Source: Heloderma charlesbogerti (taxonomy: Eukaryota > Chordata > Lepidosauria > Squamata > Helodermatidae). From it: a stretch of 64,000 nucleotides of DNA. The position numbers and the translations under genes were made by a program. How positions within the stretch are numbered: position 1 is the first letter of the stretch; the number at the start of each line of letters is the position of its first letter. The notes beneath the pieces are model-generated. The model saw only the letters and a list, made by a program, of their open reading frames with translations. It was not told the origin of the DNA and ran no database searches. The stretch is from assembly GCA_026122225.1 (NCBI GenBank), contig JANEZZ010002665.1:62001-126000 (forward strand), in the 5' to 3' direction. This document shows, one piece after another, positions 34,431 through 43,338 of the stretch.

Positions 34431-35192
34431 GTGGGGCTGGGGATCAGGTTTTAAAGCAAGAGACACACCAGCCCTGCCTGCTAGTTTCCCCTCACTTGGG
34501 CTCCAATAACAGGAGTGAGTCTGACTGGGAGAGGAATACCTGGAAGCAAGGTTCTGCTCCCTCGACCCTTCTGCCCCAGGGCACTTCCAGCCCTTTTGAT
34601 TTCACATGAACAGGGACAGATTCAGCACACACACAGGGCTGTGGTCATCATAGGGAGCAGCAACCCAAGTTGGATTTTGGAGGGCCCTCAGCGCCTTGCA
34701 CAGTTGCCTGCCCCTCCTGACCACCAGCAGCATCAGATCGACACAGGCTGTGCCCAGTTCACAGAAGTTAGACACATTTCCAGGATTCAGCTTTTCTCAA
34801 CACAGAATTTTTATTGTGGCAGGATGCACAACCCACACGCTGCAGTTGTGTCAAGGGCCTTTGGGCTGCTTTGGATCCCTGTTCTCCCAGCCACAGCACA
34901 GCAGGCGAAAGACAGCAGGCTTGGAAGGCTCTTTCTGAAGAGCAGGCCTGCATAACTCATTGCGGGGCGCCAAGCCAAACGCAGACGGCCAGCGAGTATT
35001 GCACAGACTGGCCAAGGGCCAATAAATCTCCTGGTTTTACAACCAGAAGAGGTGTAGGGGTGTGAGTGCGCAGAACAATTCAGCTACATTTGGTGCAATA
35101 GGCCAGAAGATATGCAGGCCTAAGAGGCATTCAAAAAATAATCACGCCGAAAATCTACCGTTGTAAGTTTGCTTTTACGTACTTCAAGAGGT
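34431..35192. other. Unique-looking intronic DNA
   Basis: Nothing supported. Confidence 0.4.
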
Positions 35193-35308
35193 CAGCCTTC
35201 CCCAACCTCCTGCCCTTCAGTTGCACTGGACTACATCTCCCAGAATTCTCAGGATGGCTGGGAGTTGTAATCCAACACACCTGGAGGGCACCAGAAAGGG
35301 GAAGGCTG
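35193..35308. mobile_element. hAT-type MITE A, full copy
   Basis: Ends CAGCCTTCCCCAACC and GGGGAAGGCTG; left arm ACTACATCTCCCAGAATTCT, right arm GGGAGTTGTAATCCAACACA. The 8-bp flanks do not match. Confidence 0.8.
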
Positions 35309-35804
35309 ATCGCCACTGTTTTTCAGGGCAAGAGAAGCCCCAGCAGCAAAGTACCGGGTTGCTGGGCTTCTCTACAGCTGAACCTAAGTGTTTCAGGGGT
35401 CCTGGTGAGCCTTCCCGCAGCTGTATTTTGCCTTCCCTGATTTATAGTGTCTGCAAAGTTCAAGCCAGAGCACTCAGCGGCTGGACTTCATCAGCCAAGG
35501 AGAGGCTGGTGGGTGCAACCATGTCTTGCTTCACACGGAGTCAGATGCCAATGTGCGATGTTTGCACGAAACAAAACATAGGAGGCGAAAAACAGAGCAC
35601 ATCAGCATTTATAGGGGCTCCGCTGAAGTGGAATTACGAGGGCCTGCTAATAAAATCACCATCACCCAAGGAAGGCTCTGAAACGACATTAAGGAAGTAT
35701 TTAATAGCGTGCGCGCAGCCGCAGCAGGATTGCAAGCAGTGCCAGGAGCTTGCTGGCTCCAGAAGGTTTGAAAGCGTGTCTTGAGTTTTACAGCTGGCAT
35801 GGCA
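35309..35804. other. Unique-looking intronic DNA
   Basis: A 187-codon plus frame (35221-35784) begins in the MITE and has no known family. Confidence 0.4.
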
Positions 35805-35934
35805 CAGTGTAGCGGTTAAGAGACCGAGCTGTAAGCCAAGATGGTGCCCGTTCAATTCTCACCCCAGCTTCAAATTCACTAAGTGTCCTGCAGCAAATAA
35901 GAGCTGCTCTCCTTTGGCATTGATCTGGTGGCTG
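35805..35934 (+). mobile_element. MIR-like SINE, 5' part
   Basis: GGCACAGTGTAGCGGTTAAG and CGTTCAATTCTCACCCCAGC. Confidence 0.7.
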
Positions 35935-35965
35935 TTAATTCTCAAGCCAAATGCTTGAGAATTAA
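35935..35965. repeat. Perfect hairpin, 13-bp stem
   Basis: TTAATTCTCAAGC, loop CAAAT, GCTTGAGAATTAA. No mismatch. Confidence 0.95.
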
Positions 35966-36019
35966 GTATTTCAAAGTATAGGAGGGTGTTCACCTTTGCA
36001 TGCTTTAATAAGATACCTT

Positions 36020-36445
36020 CACCCCTCCTAGGTGGGATATTCAGGGGATACTTATTCCAACAGATTATGTTGTGGCTTAAAAGAAATCAAAACAGCCAGA
36101 CATGTTTTTCTTTTCTGCTATTTTTACAGAGATCTCCATAATGAATTAATCAGTCCATTAATCTCTTTGTATCCTGGAAGATCGTCTAATTATTATGTCC
36201 TTTTTCTTTCAGATACAAAAGAGTCTATTAAAGAAATTGTAGCTAAATACTTGCTGAGAGCAATGAGGGTAGGGCTAAAATATTATCCAATTAATCTTGC
36301 GGGGGAGGGTTGTATTAATAAAAATACTTGATCTACGTTTTGGGATTTACTTTCGTAAGTTAAGCGATGTTTTTGAATCTTGTTCCTGCATGTTAATTGA
36401 TATATAACTCTTGTGAAGTCTGTTGACTGGATCAATTGATTGACT
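36020..36445 (+). mobile_element. Non-LTR retrotransposon C-terminus, family undetermined
   Basis: A 99-codon remnant (36032-36331) with CCGLKEIKTARHVFLFCYFY, a C-x-H-x-C type cluster common at LINE ORF2 ends, and SLYPGRSSNYYVLFLSDT. It matches neither CR1, L2 nor BovB of this window. An A/T-rich 3' segment follows. Confidence 0.55.
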
Positions 36446-36457
36446 GACTGTGACTAA

Positions 36458-36591
36458 GGGTGTAATCCTAAGCATTTTTAGACAGAAAAGAAGTCCTACA
36501 ATTCAAGCATTCCCCAGCCAGCATGGCTAGCTGAGGAATGCTGGAAGTTGTAGGACTTTTTTTTTGTCTAAAAATGCTTAGGATTGTGTCC
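36458..36591. mobile_element. Palindrome B, full copy
   Basis: GGGTGTAATCCTAAGCATTT at left, AAATGCTTAGGATTGTGTCC at right. Flanked by TAA on both sides (36455-36457 and 36592-36594). Confidence 0.88.
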
Positions 36592-36740
36592 TAAGCCACC
36601 TTAGGCAAGCCACTCACTTTTAGCCTCCATTCACAGTCCATGGCTAACCGTGGTCTACCACACAAGTCTGTTTTAAAGATTGCTGTATGCGAAGCACTTT
36701 GAGCTCTAGAAAGCTACAATATAAATTCAGTTAATTGGGA
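36592..36740 (+). mobile_element. MIR-like SINE, 3' part
   Basis: GGCAAGCCACTCACTTTTAG and GCGAAGCACTTTGAGCTCTA are MIR 3' landmarks. Confidence 0.55.
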
Positions 36741-37149
36741 CAAGGACTGCAAGGAGAATGGGAATGGACAAGAAAAGGCTAACACTGCGGTATGGAATGG
36801 AATTGAAGGAGAGAGTTGGATGGGAGTCCAAGAGGCCTACTGGTCCTGCCTGCAGACCTGCCCCACTCCCCAAAGCAGACCTCAGTGGGACACAGACCAA
36901 GGATTCTGCCCCAAGATGCTTAAAAAGAGCAAATACTTAAAGGTACAAGTCAAGCTACACACTGCAAGGGAAGTCTACCAAAGACACCTGCCTTTGGGGA
37001 CTTCCCACAAATGCATCCTAGTTGGATCCTTTCTGAACAAGCCACATCATAGGCAACATTCAGAAGTTGGCTCAAGAAACCCATCCTTTATCAACACTCT
37101 TTTCTCACCAGCATCTGGGCCAAAAGCAGAGAACCCTGAATTTACAGAG
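36741..37149. other. Unique-looking intronic DNA
   Basis: No supported feature. Confidence 0.4.
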
Positions 37150-37450
37150 GCAGTGTGGCATATGTTCTTTATTTATTATTCACATTTATATACTGCCTTA
37201 TCTGCTAAAAAGCCATCAAGGCGGTACACAACGATTTAAAATAGCAGACTAGGACTGGGAACACCCAGCTTCTTGTCTCCAGCTGGGCATGAAGTTCCCT
37301 CACTGACCATGGGCCGATCACACACTTCCAGCCTAACCTACCTAACAGGGCTGTTGTGAGGATAAATAGAGGATGGGTGAGAAGAAGCATGTGCACCACC
37401 TTGAGTTCCCTGAAACAAAGGTAAGATATAAATGTAATAAATAAATAGGT
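37150..37450 (+). mobile_element. MIR-like SINE with an internal LINE tail
   Basis: GAGGCAGTGTGGCATA head; a reversed LINE tail at about 37170-37245 (TTTATATACTGCCTTATCTG); then CTACCTAACAGGGCTGTTGT and a GATATAAATGTAATAAATAA end. Confidence 0.65.
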
Positions 37451-37560
37451 TTCAAAGCGTCCCTGCAACAGACACTCCAAGCAAACGATAAAAAAAGAGG
37501 GACACTTAAACCAGGACAGAAATGCTGTCATTGTAACTTGGTTTTAATGAGATGGTGCTG

Positions 37561-37780
37561 AGGGGAGCAGCCATAGATCAGTGGTAGAGCCCCTGCTTTG
37601 CATGCAGAAGGTCCCAAGTTCAAATCCCAGCATCTCCAGTGAAAAGGATCAGGTAGCAGGTGATGGGAGAAGCACCTTCTCTGCCCGAGACCCCCGAGAG
37701 GCACTGCTAGTCAGAGGAGACAATATTGGGATAGACGGAGCAATGGTCTGACCTTCAGTAAGGCAGCTTCGCTGATGCAG
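37561..37780 (+). mobile_element. tRNA-derived SINE
   Basis: A box CATAGATCAGTGGTAGAGCC, then CTGCTTTGCATGCAGAAGGT, GTTCAAATCCC B box and CAATGGTCTGACCTTCAGTA end. Confidence 0.88.
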
Positions 37781-38047
37781 GGATAATTAGAGACGAGGAG
37801 ACTCATCATTTCCTGAGGCCCGCTTTTTAAAAAGCTTGAAGGACTTTATCAGGGTGGCGGGAAAATGACGTGCTTTGCAGCTCTCACTGTTGCTGATGAC
37901 CCAGCTCAAAAGCTGTGGCCGACACAGCTCAAGAAACCACAGGATCTCCTAGGAAGCCCCTTTCTAGCCCTCAAACTCTAAATAATTCTCACAGCCTTGA
38001 CTGTGAGATTCCTGCCTTTGCTGTGCAGTGAAAGTAGGTTTGGTCCA

Positions 38048-38165
38048 GCGATGTTGTATATTTATTGCAATTTTTACTGCCTTATTTTATTATTTTGTTT
38101 GTCTTGTAAGCCACTTGGGAGCCCTTCAGGCGATGAAGCCCAGAAAGGAATTTTCAAATGGAAAA
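38048..38165 (+). mobile_element. L2-like LINE tail
   Basis: GTCTTGTAAGCCACTTGGGA after a T-rich run. Confidence 0.5.
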
Positions 38166-38749
38166 AAACCCCTTCGTGATGCACCTCAGAGTGACCTGGA
38201 CAGCTCAAACAAAATATAACCGTAAGCAGAAACTTGAACATCCTCCAGATTAATAGCCTGAAGATCAAGACAAACCTTTTCCTCCTCCTCTTCAGCACAC
38301 TGCCACAGCAGTAGCGCACAAAACTGAATCAGCAACTAGGTGTGTAGAAGAGCCACTGTAACAAGTTAGCAGGGTGCCGAAAGCACCCCGCAACCCCCTG
38401 CCCAGCATTCCCAAGATAGCTTTATGTCAAGTTCCCTTGCCAAGGCAGACGCTCATCCACACCCATATTTTGCCTCTACAGCTGGCAGATGGCCCAATTC
38501 GGTGGGACATTTGGCCCAAGAGCTGCTAGCTGCCATTCTATGTTAACACTGTTCAAATAAGAGACACACAGGGGTCCAAGACCATCCAGACAATATTAAA
38601 CTCTCATTTTGCAGAAACCAAAACCTCCCCGGGCTTCTGCCCGGACACAACATCAATGCTGCAAGATACTATAAAGATAATGGTTATGGAGCAGATATAT
38701 GGGGAGGAAAGAAATTGTGAAGGTAACTGCTATTGACAAAAGTATCACA
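38166..38749. other. Unique-looking intronic DNA
   Basis: Nothing supported. Confidence 0.4.
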
Positions 38750-38754
38750 GAACA

Positions 38755-39107
38755 GACCAGGGTGGTGTCAAGCGTCGGCATGGTTGGGCACCTGCCAAAG
38801 GCCCACACCCCAACAGGAGCCAACTGACAAGAGTTGCTCCTCCTCTTCTCCATTGCAACCTGCTTGTTCACCTGCCTCTTGCTCCAGCCCAGACAATGGT
38901 GGTGGTGAGAAGGAGGAGCAGCAGATGCTGCTGCCTCCTTGCTCACTGGCTGGCTGTCAAACAAGCCAGTGATGAGAAAGAGGATGAGGAGCAATGGCTT
39001 CTGGTGACAATGGCAATGAGAAGGTAGACTCATTTACAGGAGAAGCCCATTGAGGCTGTCTTGCCCAATGGCCCGCCAAAACCCAGAGCCAGCACAGCAA
39101 CAGACTA
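38755..39107 (+). repeat. Repeat F
   Basis: GGCATGGTTGGGCACCTGCC, CTGCTTGTTCACCTGCCTCT and TCTTGCCCAATGGCCCGCCA are shared in the same order with 56.77-57.12 kb. Confidence 0.8.
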
Positions 39108-39190
39108 AGGCCACAATCCTAAACACGCTCGCTTGGGAGTAAGCGCCATTAAGCTGAACTGGCGCTTAGAAATGAACATGCATAGGACTG
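39108..39190. mobile_element. MITE D
   Basis: GCCACAATCCTAAACACGCT, GGGAGTAAGCGCCATTAAGC and CATGCATAGGACTGTGC. Confidence 0.65.
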
Positions 39191-39274
39191 TGCTATTAGT
39201 AAACTATCCCTCCACCCATTTTTCTGACATATTACACAAGTTAGAAATCTACAGCCACAGTGGCAGATCATGTT

Positions 39275-39390
39275 GGAGTGCAATCCTACGCATGTTTAGA
39301 CAGAAAAAAGTCCTACAACTCCCATGCTGGCTAAGGAATGCTAGGAGTTGTAGGACTTTTTTCTGTCTAAACATGTGTAGGATTGCACCC
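39275..39390. mobile_element. Palindrome B, full copy
   Basis: GTGCAATCCTACGCATGTTT with AAACATGTGTAGGATTGCAC; 5' terminal bases differ (GGA), and flanking triplets do not match. Confidence 0.85.
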
Positions 39391-39725
39391 TTAATTACAC
39401 ATATATCCTTCTCCATCCCAGAGCCTCAGGAAGACAACAGGTTAACAAAACCAAAATGGAAAAAATTATATACTTTTTAAAGTAATTACAAAATAAGGAT
39501 GCTGCTGTCCCATAACAAGATATCATTCTAGAAGTACAAGCACACACATGAAAAACATGAATATATAGAAAAGCAAGAATAAACCAATTCACAGTATTAG
39601 AACATGCCGAGTATCTCCTTTGCATAATATTTGGAACTGTTTTTAAGCGGTGTTTTGTTAACAATTTTTTTTTTTTTAAGTTCCAAGCCACCTTGGATGT
39701 TTTTAATGGAAAGGCGGCTTGGCAG
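39391..39725. other. Intronic DNA with a T12 run
   Basis: Homopolymer near 39666 and AGTTCCAAGCCACCTTGGAT, a possible LINE or SINE tail scrap. Confidence 0.4.
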
Positions 39726-39803
39726 TACCATCCCATGTGTGTCTACTCAGACATAAGCCTCAATGAAACTTACTGCCAGGTAAGTGTGTATAGGACTGGA
39801 GTG
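39726..39803. mobile_element. MITE D
   Basis: TGTGTCTACTCAGACATAAG pairs with CTTACTGCCAGGTAAGTGTG. Confidence 0.65.
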
Positions 39804-39924
39804 TATAGGATAGTTTATAGTCATATACAATGTATTTGTATACCACATTTTCCACAATACATTGTGCTCAAAGCTTAAATAAGTATTTTAATAAGTACAT
39901 TAAATGTGTTGTTTTAGGACAGAG

Positions 39925-40035
39925 ATGGGGGAAAGGGGGCCTTCCAGATGTTGGACTACAACTCCCATCATCCCTCACTATCAGCTATGCTGGCTAGGGC
40001 TTATGGGAGTTGCAGTCCAACAACATCCGCAGTGC
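39925..40035. mobile_element. hAT-type MITE A
   Basis: GTTGGACTACAACTCCCATC and GATG-free right arm TATGGGAGTTGCAGTCCAAC. Confidence 0.75.
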
Positions 40036-40100
40036 CATACGCACCCCACTCGTTTTAGAGAATAGCATTCATACAAGAAAAAAATGGACAAAGTCTACAA

Positions 40101-40236
40101 CAGGGGCAAGCAACCTGGTGCCCTCCAGATGTTTTGGACTACAACTCCCACAATCCCCGAGCACTAGCTATGATGGCTGGGACTTATGGCAGGTGCAGTC
40201 CAAAACATCTGAAGGGCACCAGGGCACCCATTCCTG
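40101..40236. mobile_element. hAT-type MITE A1, full copy with duplication
   Basis: Starts CAGGGGCAAGCAACCTGGTG, ends CACCAGGGCACCCATTCCTG. Flanks GTCTACAA (40093-40100) and GCCTATAA (40237-40244) match at 6 of 8. Confidence 0.85.
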
Positions 40237-40540
40237 GCCTATAACAACACACACCTTGGCGAGGAGAATAAGGGAAAGCAGAAAATTGGACAGGAGAAAC
40301 TTTTCTTCATAATAAATGCAAAAAAAGAAAAGAAAAAAGCCCCTTTTGGGCATATGCTTCCGCAAAATGGGGTGGGTGGAATGAAGCCAAGGGGCAGGCC
40401 TAACGCTGCGAGCGGACAGCGGTGTGCGTGTGCCTGCGTGTGTGTGTGTGTTAAATTGCACAGAATGCCACCCAAAACGGGGAGGGCGCTGAGCACGCAA
40501 GGGGCCTTAGCTTCCGGGGGGGGGGCGGCGAGGCAGGACT
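40237..40540. other. Intronic DNA next to CpG island
   Basis: TG run at 40434-40451, G11 run at 40516-40525. No repeat family named. Confidence 0.4.
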
Positions 40541-40945
40541 TTATTTATTTATTTATTTATTATTAAATTTATTAATCGCCCATCTGGCTGGTCACCCAGC
40601 CACTCTGGGCGATGTACAACATACCATAAAACAGTTTAAAACAATAAAATTCTACCATAAAAACATTTTCTAAAATACCCTAACCCACCCCAAACGCCTG
40701 CCTGAACAACCGCGTTTTTAATGCGCGACGGAAGCTCATTCAAGAGGGGGCATGGCGGAGTTCCCTAGGGAGGGAGTTCCACAGAGTGGGGGCCACCGCA
40801 GAGAAGGCCCTCTCCCTCGCCCCCACCAGCCTAGCTGTCCTGGCTGATGGGACGGAGAGAAGGCCATCCGAGGCTGATCTTGTTGAGCGGCCTGTCCGGT
40901 GCTGCTGGAGGCGCTCCTTGAGACAGACGTAGATGCAATCAATCA
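40541..40945 (-). mobile_element. L2-like LINE 3' end
   Basis: Reversed: TTATTAATCGCCCATCTGGC tail, GTTTTTAATGCGCGACGGAA and GAGTTCCACAGAGTGGGGGC; the minus strand reads AFSAVAPTLWNSLPREL. Starts with (TTTA)5 at 40541-40561 and abuts the CpG island. Confidence 0.82.
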
Positions 40946-41246
40946 GAACGATTCCAAGCGGGGCATGGAAAGAGCGCAGCGCAGCGCAGCTTGCGCTGAA
41001 GCTGCGGCGAGCCGCCGCCAGGGAGGGCGGGCGGCTGCCCTGCCGGAGCACGCACAGTTTTAAAACACCCCGCGTGGCCTGACAGGCGGGGCTGGAAACG
41101 CGGCAGAGGAGCCGCGCGCATCCACCGAGCCCTCGCCGGCGAGGCTGCTGGCGGCGCGCGGCGGGGCCGACCGGGAGGGCGGCGAGGCCGAGGGCGACGG
41201 CGGCGGGAGGGGGACAAAGCGCCGAAAAACGCGCGCGGGCGAGGGG

Positions 41247-41256
41247 GCGCATGCGC
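41247..41256. promoter_or_regulatory. NRF1-like site
   Basis: GCGCATGCGC palindrome, the core of the NRF1 consensus, 67 bp downstream of the SSH2 exon 1 donor and inside the CpG island. Binding is not shown. Confidence 0.5.
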
Positions 41257-41322
41257 GCGCGCGGCGCGGGCCGGCCTCTGAGGCGGCTCTTCCCCCGCGG
41301 AGGGAGCCGGCGCGACACTCAC

Positions 41323-41385
41323 CGAGGCGCAGGGGCTGGAGGTGGCGCTGGGGGTAGGCGAGCGCTGCACCGTCACCAGAGCCAT
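41323..41385 (-). CDS. SSH2: SSH2 first coding exon (slingshot protein phosphatase 2)
   Basis: SSH2 is a dual-specificity phosphatase that removes the Ser3 phosphate from cofilin/ADF and so promotes actin filament turnover. This exon encodes only the extreme N-terminus: 21 codons starting MALVTVQRSPTP and ending SSPCAS, almost identical to the mammalian SSH2 N-terminus, which also breaks at this point. The ATG is at 41385-41383 (minus strand). The exon ends in phase 0 at 41323, followed by the strong donor GTGAGT. Reading through the donor gives a proline/alanine/arginine-rich frame that is only CpG-island translation. The exon lies inside a CpG island, and EFCAB5 lies divergently on the plus strand, as in mammals. 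The catalytic domain is encoded outside the window. The identification rests on remembered family sequence and on synteny. Confidence 0.9.
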
Positions 41386-41432
41386 CGGGGCGCGGCGCGG
41401 CGCGGCCTCCCCGGCCGGCCTGCGGGGGCCGT

Positions 41433-41441
41433 TCACTCCAT
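41433..41441 (-). other. Minimal upstream ORF (Met-Glu-stop) in SSH2 5' leader
   Basis: On the minus strand ATG GAG TGA ends 47 nt before the SSH2 ATG. If the transcript starts upstream of 41441, this two-codon uORF would be in the leader. The transcription start is not known. Confidence 0.45.
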
Positions 41442-41495
41442 GGCGAGGGGTCTGCGGGGAAGCGCGGCGGCGGCTGAGGCGGCGGCCGCGTCGAT

Positions 41496-41516
41496 GGCGG
41501 CGGCGGCGGCGGCGGC
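41496..41516. repeat. (GGC)7 triplet tract
   Basis: Seven GGC units on the plus strand (GCC on the SSH2 sense strand), in the presumed SSH2 5' leader or promoter, with further interrupted GGC runs to the left. Confidence 0.9.
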
Positions 41517-41594
41517 AGCTCCTCACCCGCCGACGCGCTCTCGCCGACTGAGGCGCGGCGGGGCTGGGCCGGCCGGGCACAATGAGGCGCCAGC

Positions 41595-41604
41595 GCGCAT
41601 GCGC
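41595..41604. promoter_or_regulatory. NRF1-like site
   Basis: Second GCGCATGCGC palindrome, 210 bp upstream of the SSH2 start codon and directly followed by a CACCTG E-box. It lies where a core promoter for the divergent pair is expected. Confidence 0.55.
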
Positions 41605-41724
41605 CACCTGTCAAGCGGCGGGCCCCGCCCCCTGCGGGAGTTAACCCTTGCGCTCCTCGCCCTGCCAGCCAACGGCTCTCCGGCCCTGGCTTGCCGATGA
41701 GGGCCTGGGCCCGCTGCTGAGGCC

Positions 41725-41785
41725 GATGGGGCGTGTAGTTGGGCACATCGGGAGGACACCAGGCCGGGGAAGGCTGATCTAGCTC
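41725..41785. mobile_element. hAT-type MITE A, right arm
   Basis: GGGGCGTGTAGTTGGGCACA and CCAGGCCGGGGAAGGCTG. Confidence 0.65.
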
Positions 41786-41794
41786 CGCCCTCCC

Positions 41795-41912
41795 CAGCCC
41801 AGTGCTGCCCTCCAGCTGTGTTGGACCACAACTATGTCGGCCATGCTGGCTGGGGATGATGGGAATTGTGGCCTGGCTCATCTCGAGGGCGCCAGGTTGG
41901 GGAAGGCTGATC
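41795..41912. mobile_element. hAT-type MITE A
   Basis: GCTGCCCTCCAGCTGTGTTG to GCGCCAGGTTGGGGAAGGCT. Confidence 0.75.
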
Positions 41913-41917
41913 TAGTG

Positions 41918-42030
41918 CCGCCTTCCCGCAAGCTGGTGCCCTCCAGATGTGTTGGACGACAAATACGTTGGCCATGCTGGCTGGGGATGAGGGGAGTTGT
42001 AGTCCAGCATGCCTGCAGGGCAGCGCCCCT
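41918..42030. mobile_element. hAT-type MITE A
   Basis: GCTGGTGCCCTCCAGATGTG to GGGAGTTGTAGTCCAGCATG. Confidence 0.72.
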
Positions 42031-42124
42031 TCCTTTCACCCCGCCCAGGTGCTGCTGTTGCTGCTCCTGCAGGACCTAACCCTTGTGACCTCGGCTGCCC
42101 TGCGAGTGACTCTTTTCTCTTCCC

Positions 42125-42215
42125 CAATGGTGTCCAACCATTGGCCATGCTGGCTGGGGGCGATGGGAGTTTTAGTCCAACACATGTGGAGAGCACCAGA
42201 TTGGGGAGAGCTGGG
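42125..42215. mobile_element. hAT-type MITE A, partial
   Basis: GGGAGTTTTAGTCCAACACA followed by an AGCACCAGATTGGGGAGAGC end. Confidence 0.7.
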
Positions 42216-42525
42216 ACAGAGTGTTGGACTACAACTGGGAGAGACCCGGTTTCAAATCCCTACTCAGCCAGGAAGCTCACAAGTAGCTCAGCCAAGAAGC
42301 CAGCCACTGTCCCTCAGCTTAACCTACCTCACAAGGTTGCCATGAGGATAAAAATGGTTCAGATCTCCACACAGCTGTGACACTCACTTCAGCCAGCCAC
42401 CATTTCTTATCCTAAGCAACCTTACAGGGTTGTTGTGGGGATTAAAACAGGGGAAGAACCATGTTTGCTATCTCAATCTCCTTGGAGGAAAGCTGGAATA
42501 TAAATGTAATGATAACATTAATAAT
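42216..42525 (+). mobile_element. MIR-like SINE(s)
   Basis: CAGAGTGTTGGACTACAACT head and CACAAGGTTGCCATGAGGAT core, followed by a second core CTTACAGGGTTGTTGTGGGG and GGAATATAAATGTAATGATA tail. Either two overlapping copies or an internal duplication. Confidence 0.7.
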
Positions 42526-42875
42526 ACTAAATGCAATGGGTGAAACTTCCCTCCTTCCTCCTCCTCCTCTGTATATAGTACTATCCCTGTTCCTGGTGCT
42601 TTACAGACTGCAAGGGTCCTTGCCCCAAGGGACTTTCAATCTACAATTCACTCCAGGGGCACCAGGTTGAAGGACGGCTATGCTAGGCACTGCATAAAAC
42701 ACAGACTGGGTCCTTCCCCAGAGGGCTTGCAGTCTCCAGCAAGAAGGGAAGAGGTAGAGCAGCCAGCAATAATGCAGATGGAGTAGGTTGCCTCCTAGCA
42801 AGGCTCTTGTGCAACAACAGGATTTGCCACATGCTGCTGCTGTTGTCGTTTTAACCTGGCCCTGCTCCTGGTCTA
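42526..42875. other. Unique-looking DNA
   Basis: A short inner similarity (GGTCCTTGCCCCA at 42615 and GGTCCTTCCCCAG at 42709). MITE-like end at 42654-42680. Confidence 0.4.
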
Positions 42876-43335
42876 GATGAGCGTTGTTTTGGGTAAGCTT
42901 ATTAATGTACCTGCTCAGACCCGGAGGTCATCTTCAGAGGCCGTCCCCTGGGTGCCCTCACCAAAGGAAGCTAGGCGGGTGGCTACAAGAGAGAGAGCCT
43001 TCTCAGTGGTGGCCCCCCACTTCCGGAACAAACTCCCCAGAGAGGTTTGCCTGGGGCCTATGCTGTTATCTTTTCAGCGCCAGGCAAAGACCTTTCTTTT
43101 CTCCCAGTCCTTTTAGAGACTTAGTTCTAAGGTTATTACAGCTGTTTTATTGATTCCTGTGCTGTTTATTGTTTTGCCTGATATTGTATTTTATTCTTTT
43201 AAATATCTGTGTTGTATTTTATACTTTAACTGTGTTTTAAAATGGCATTTTAGTTTTTTAATGGGTTGTCATCCACCCAGAGAACATTAGTTATTGGGAA
43301 GACTAGAAATGTACTAAACAAATAAATAAAATTAT
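42876..43335 (+). mobile_element. L2-like LINE 3' end
   Basis: AGAGAGAGCCTTCTCAGTGG and CTTCCGGAACAAACTCCCCA, then CATCCACCCAGAGAACATTA and AAATAAATAAA. Palindrome B is inserted at its 3' tip. Confidence 0.82.
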
Positions 43336-43338
43336 TAA

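Larger units (their letters stand above)
1..41322 (-). other. SSH2: SSH2 intron 1 (part, runs off left edge)
   Basis: Transcribed leftwards from the SSH2 exon 1 donor at 41322-41321. No segment resembling the next SSH2 coding exon was found in any minus-strand frame, so the intron exceeds 41 kb, in line with the very long first intron of this gene in mammals. The interval is mostly CR1, L2, SINE, MITE and BovB insertions listed separately, with unique-looking DNA between them. Intron assignment is inference from exon 1. Confidence 0.75.
40960..41720. promoter_or_regulatory. CpG island, putative bidirectional SSH2/EFCAB5 promoter
   Basis: The only long very GC-rich, CpG-dense stretch of the window. 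It encloses SSH2 exon 1 and carries two NRF1-type palindromes and a GGC tract. No obvious TATA box is seen. It separates the leftward SSH2 exon from the rightward EFCAB5 exons that start 7.6 kb away, so it probably also drives EFCAB5 through an unseen 5' untranslated exon. That second role is inference. The boundaries were judged by eye; on the left the island abuts an L2 fragment, on the right a cluster of hAT MITEs. Confidence 0.8.

Noticed and set aside
37561..37640. tRNA gene suggested by A and B box matches
   Set aside because: The boxes belong to a SINE head: no cloverleaf acceptor stem pairs, and the same body and tail follow as in other copies.
41251..41700. 149-codon plus frame including ATG(GCG)n in the CpG island as a gene start
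   Set aside because: Arg/Ala/Pro/Gly translation typical of CpG islands. It overlaps SSH2 exon 1 antisense and has no known homologue.
40939..41881. Long minus-strand frames of 192, 222 and 273 codons in the CpG island
   Set aside because: Only the 21-codon SSH2 segment in one of them resembles a known protein; the rest is stop-poor GC-rich DNA, read-through of the donor, or L2 and MITE sequence.
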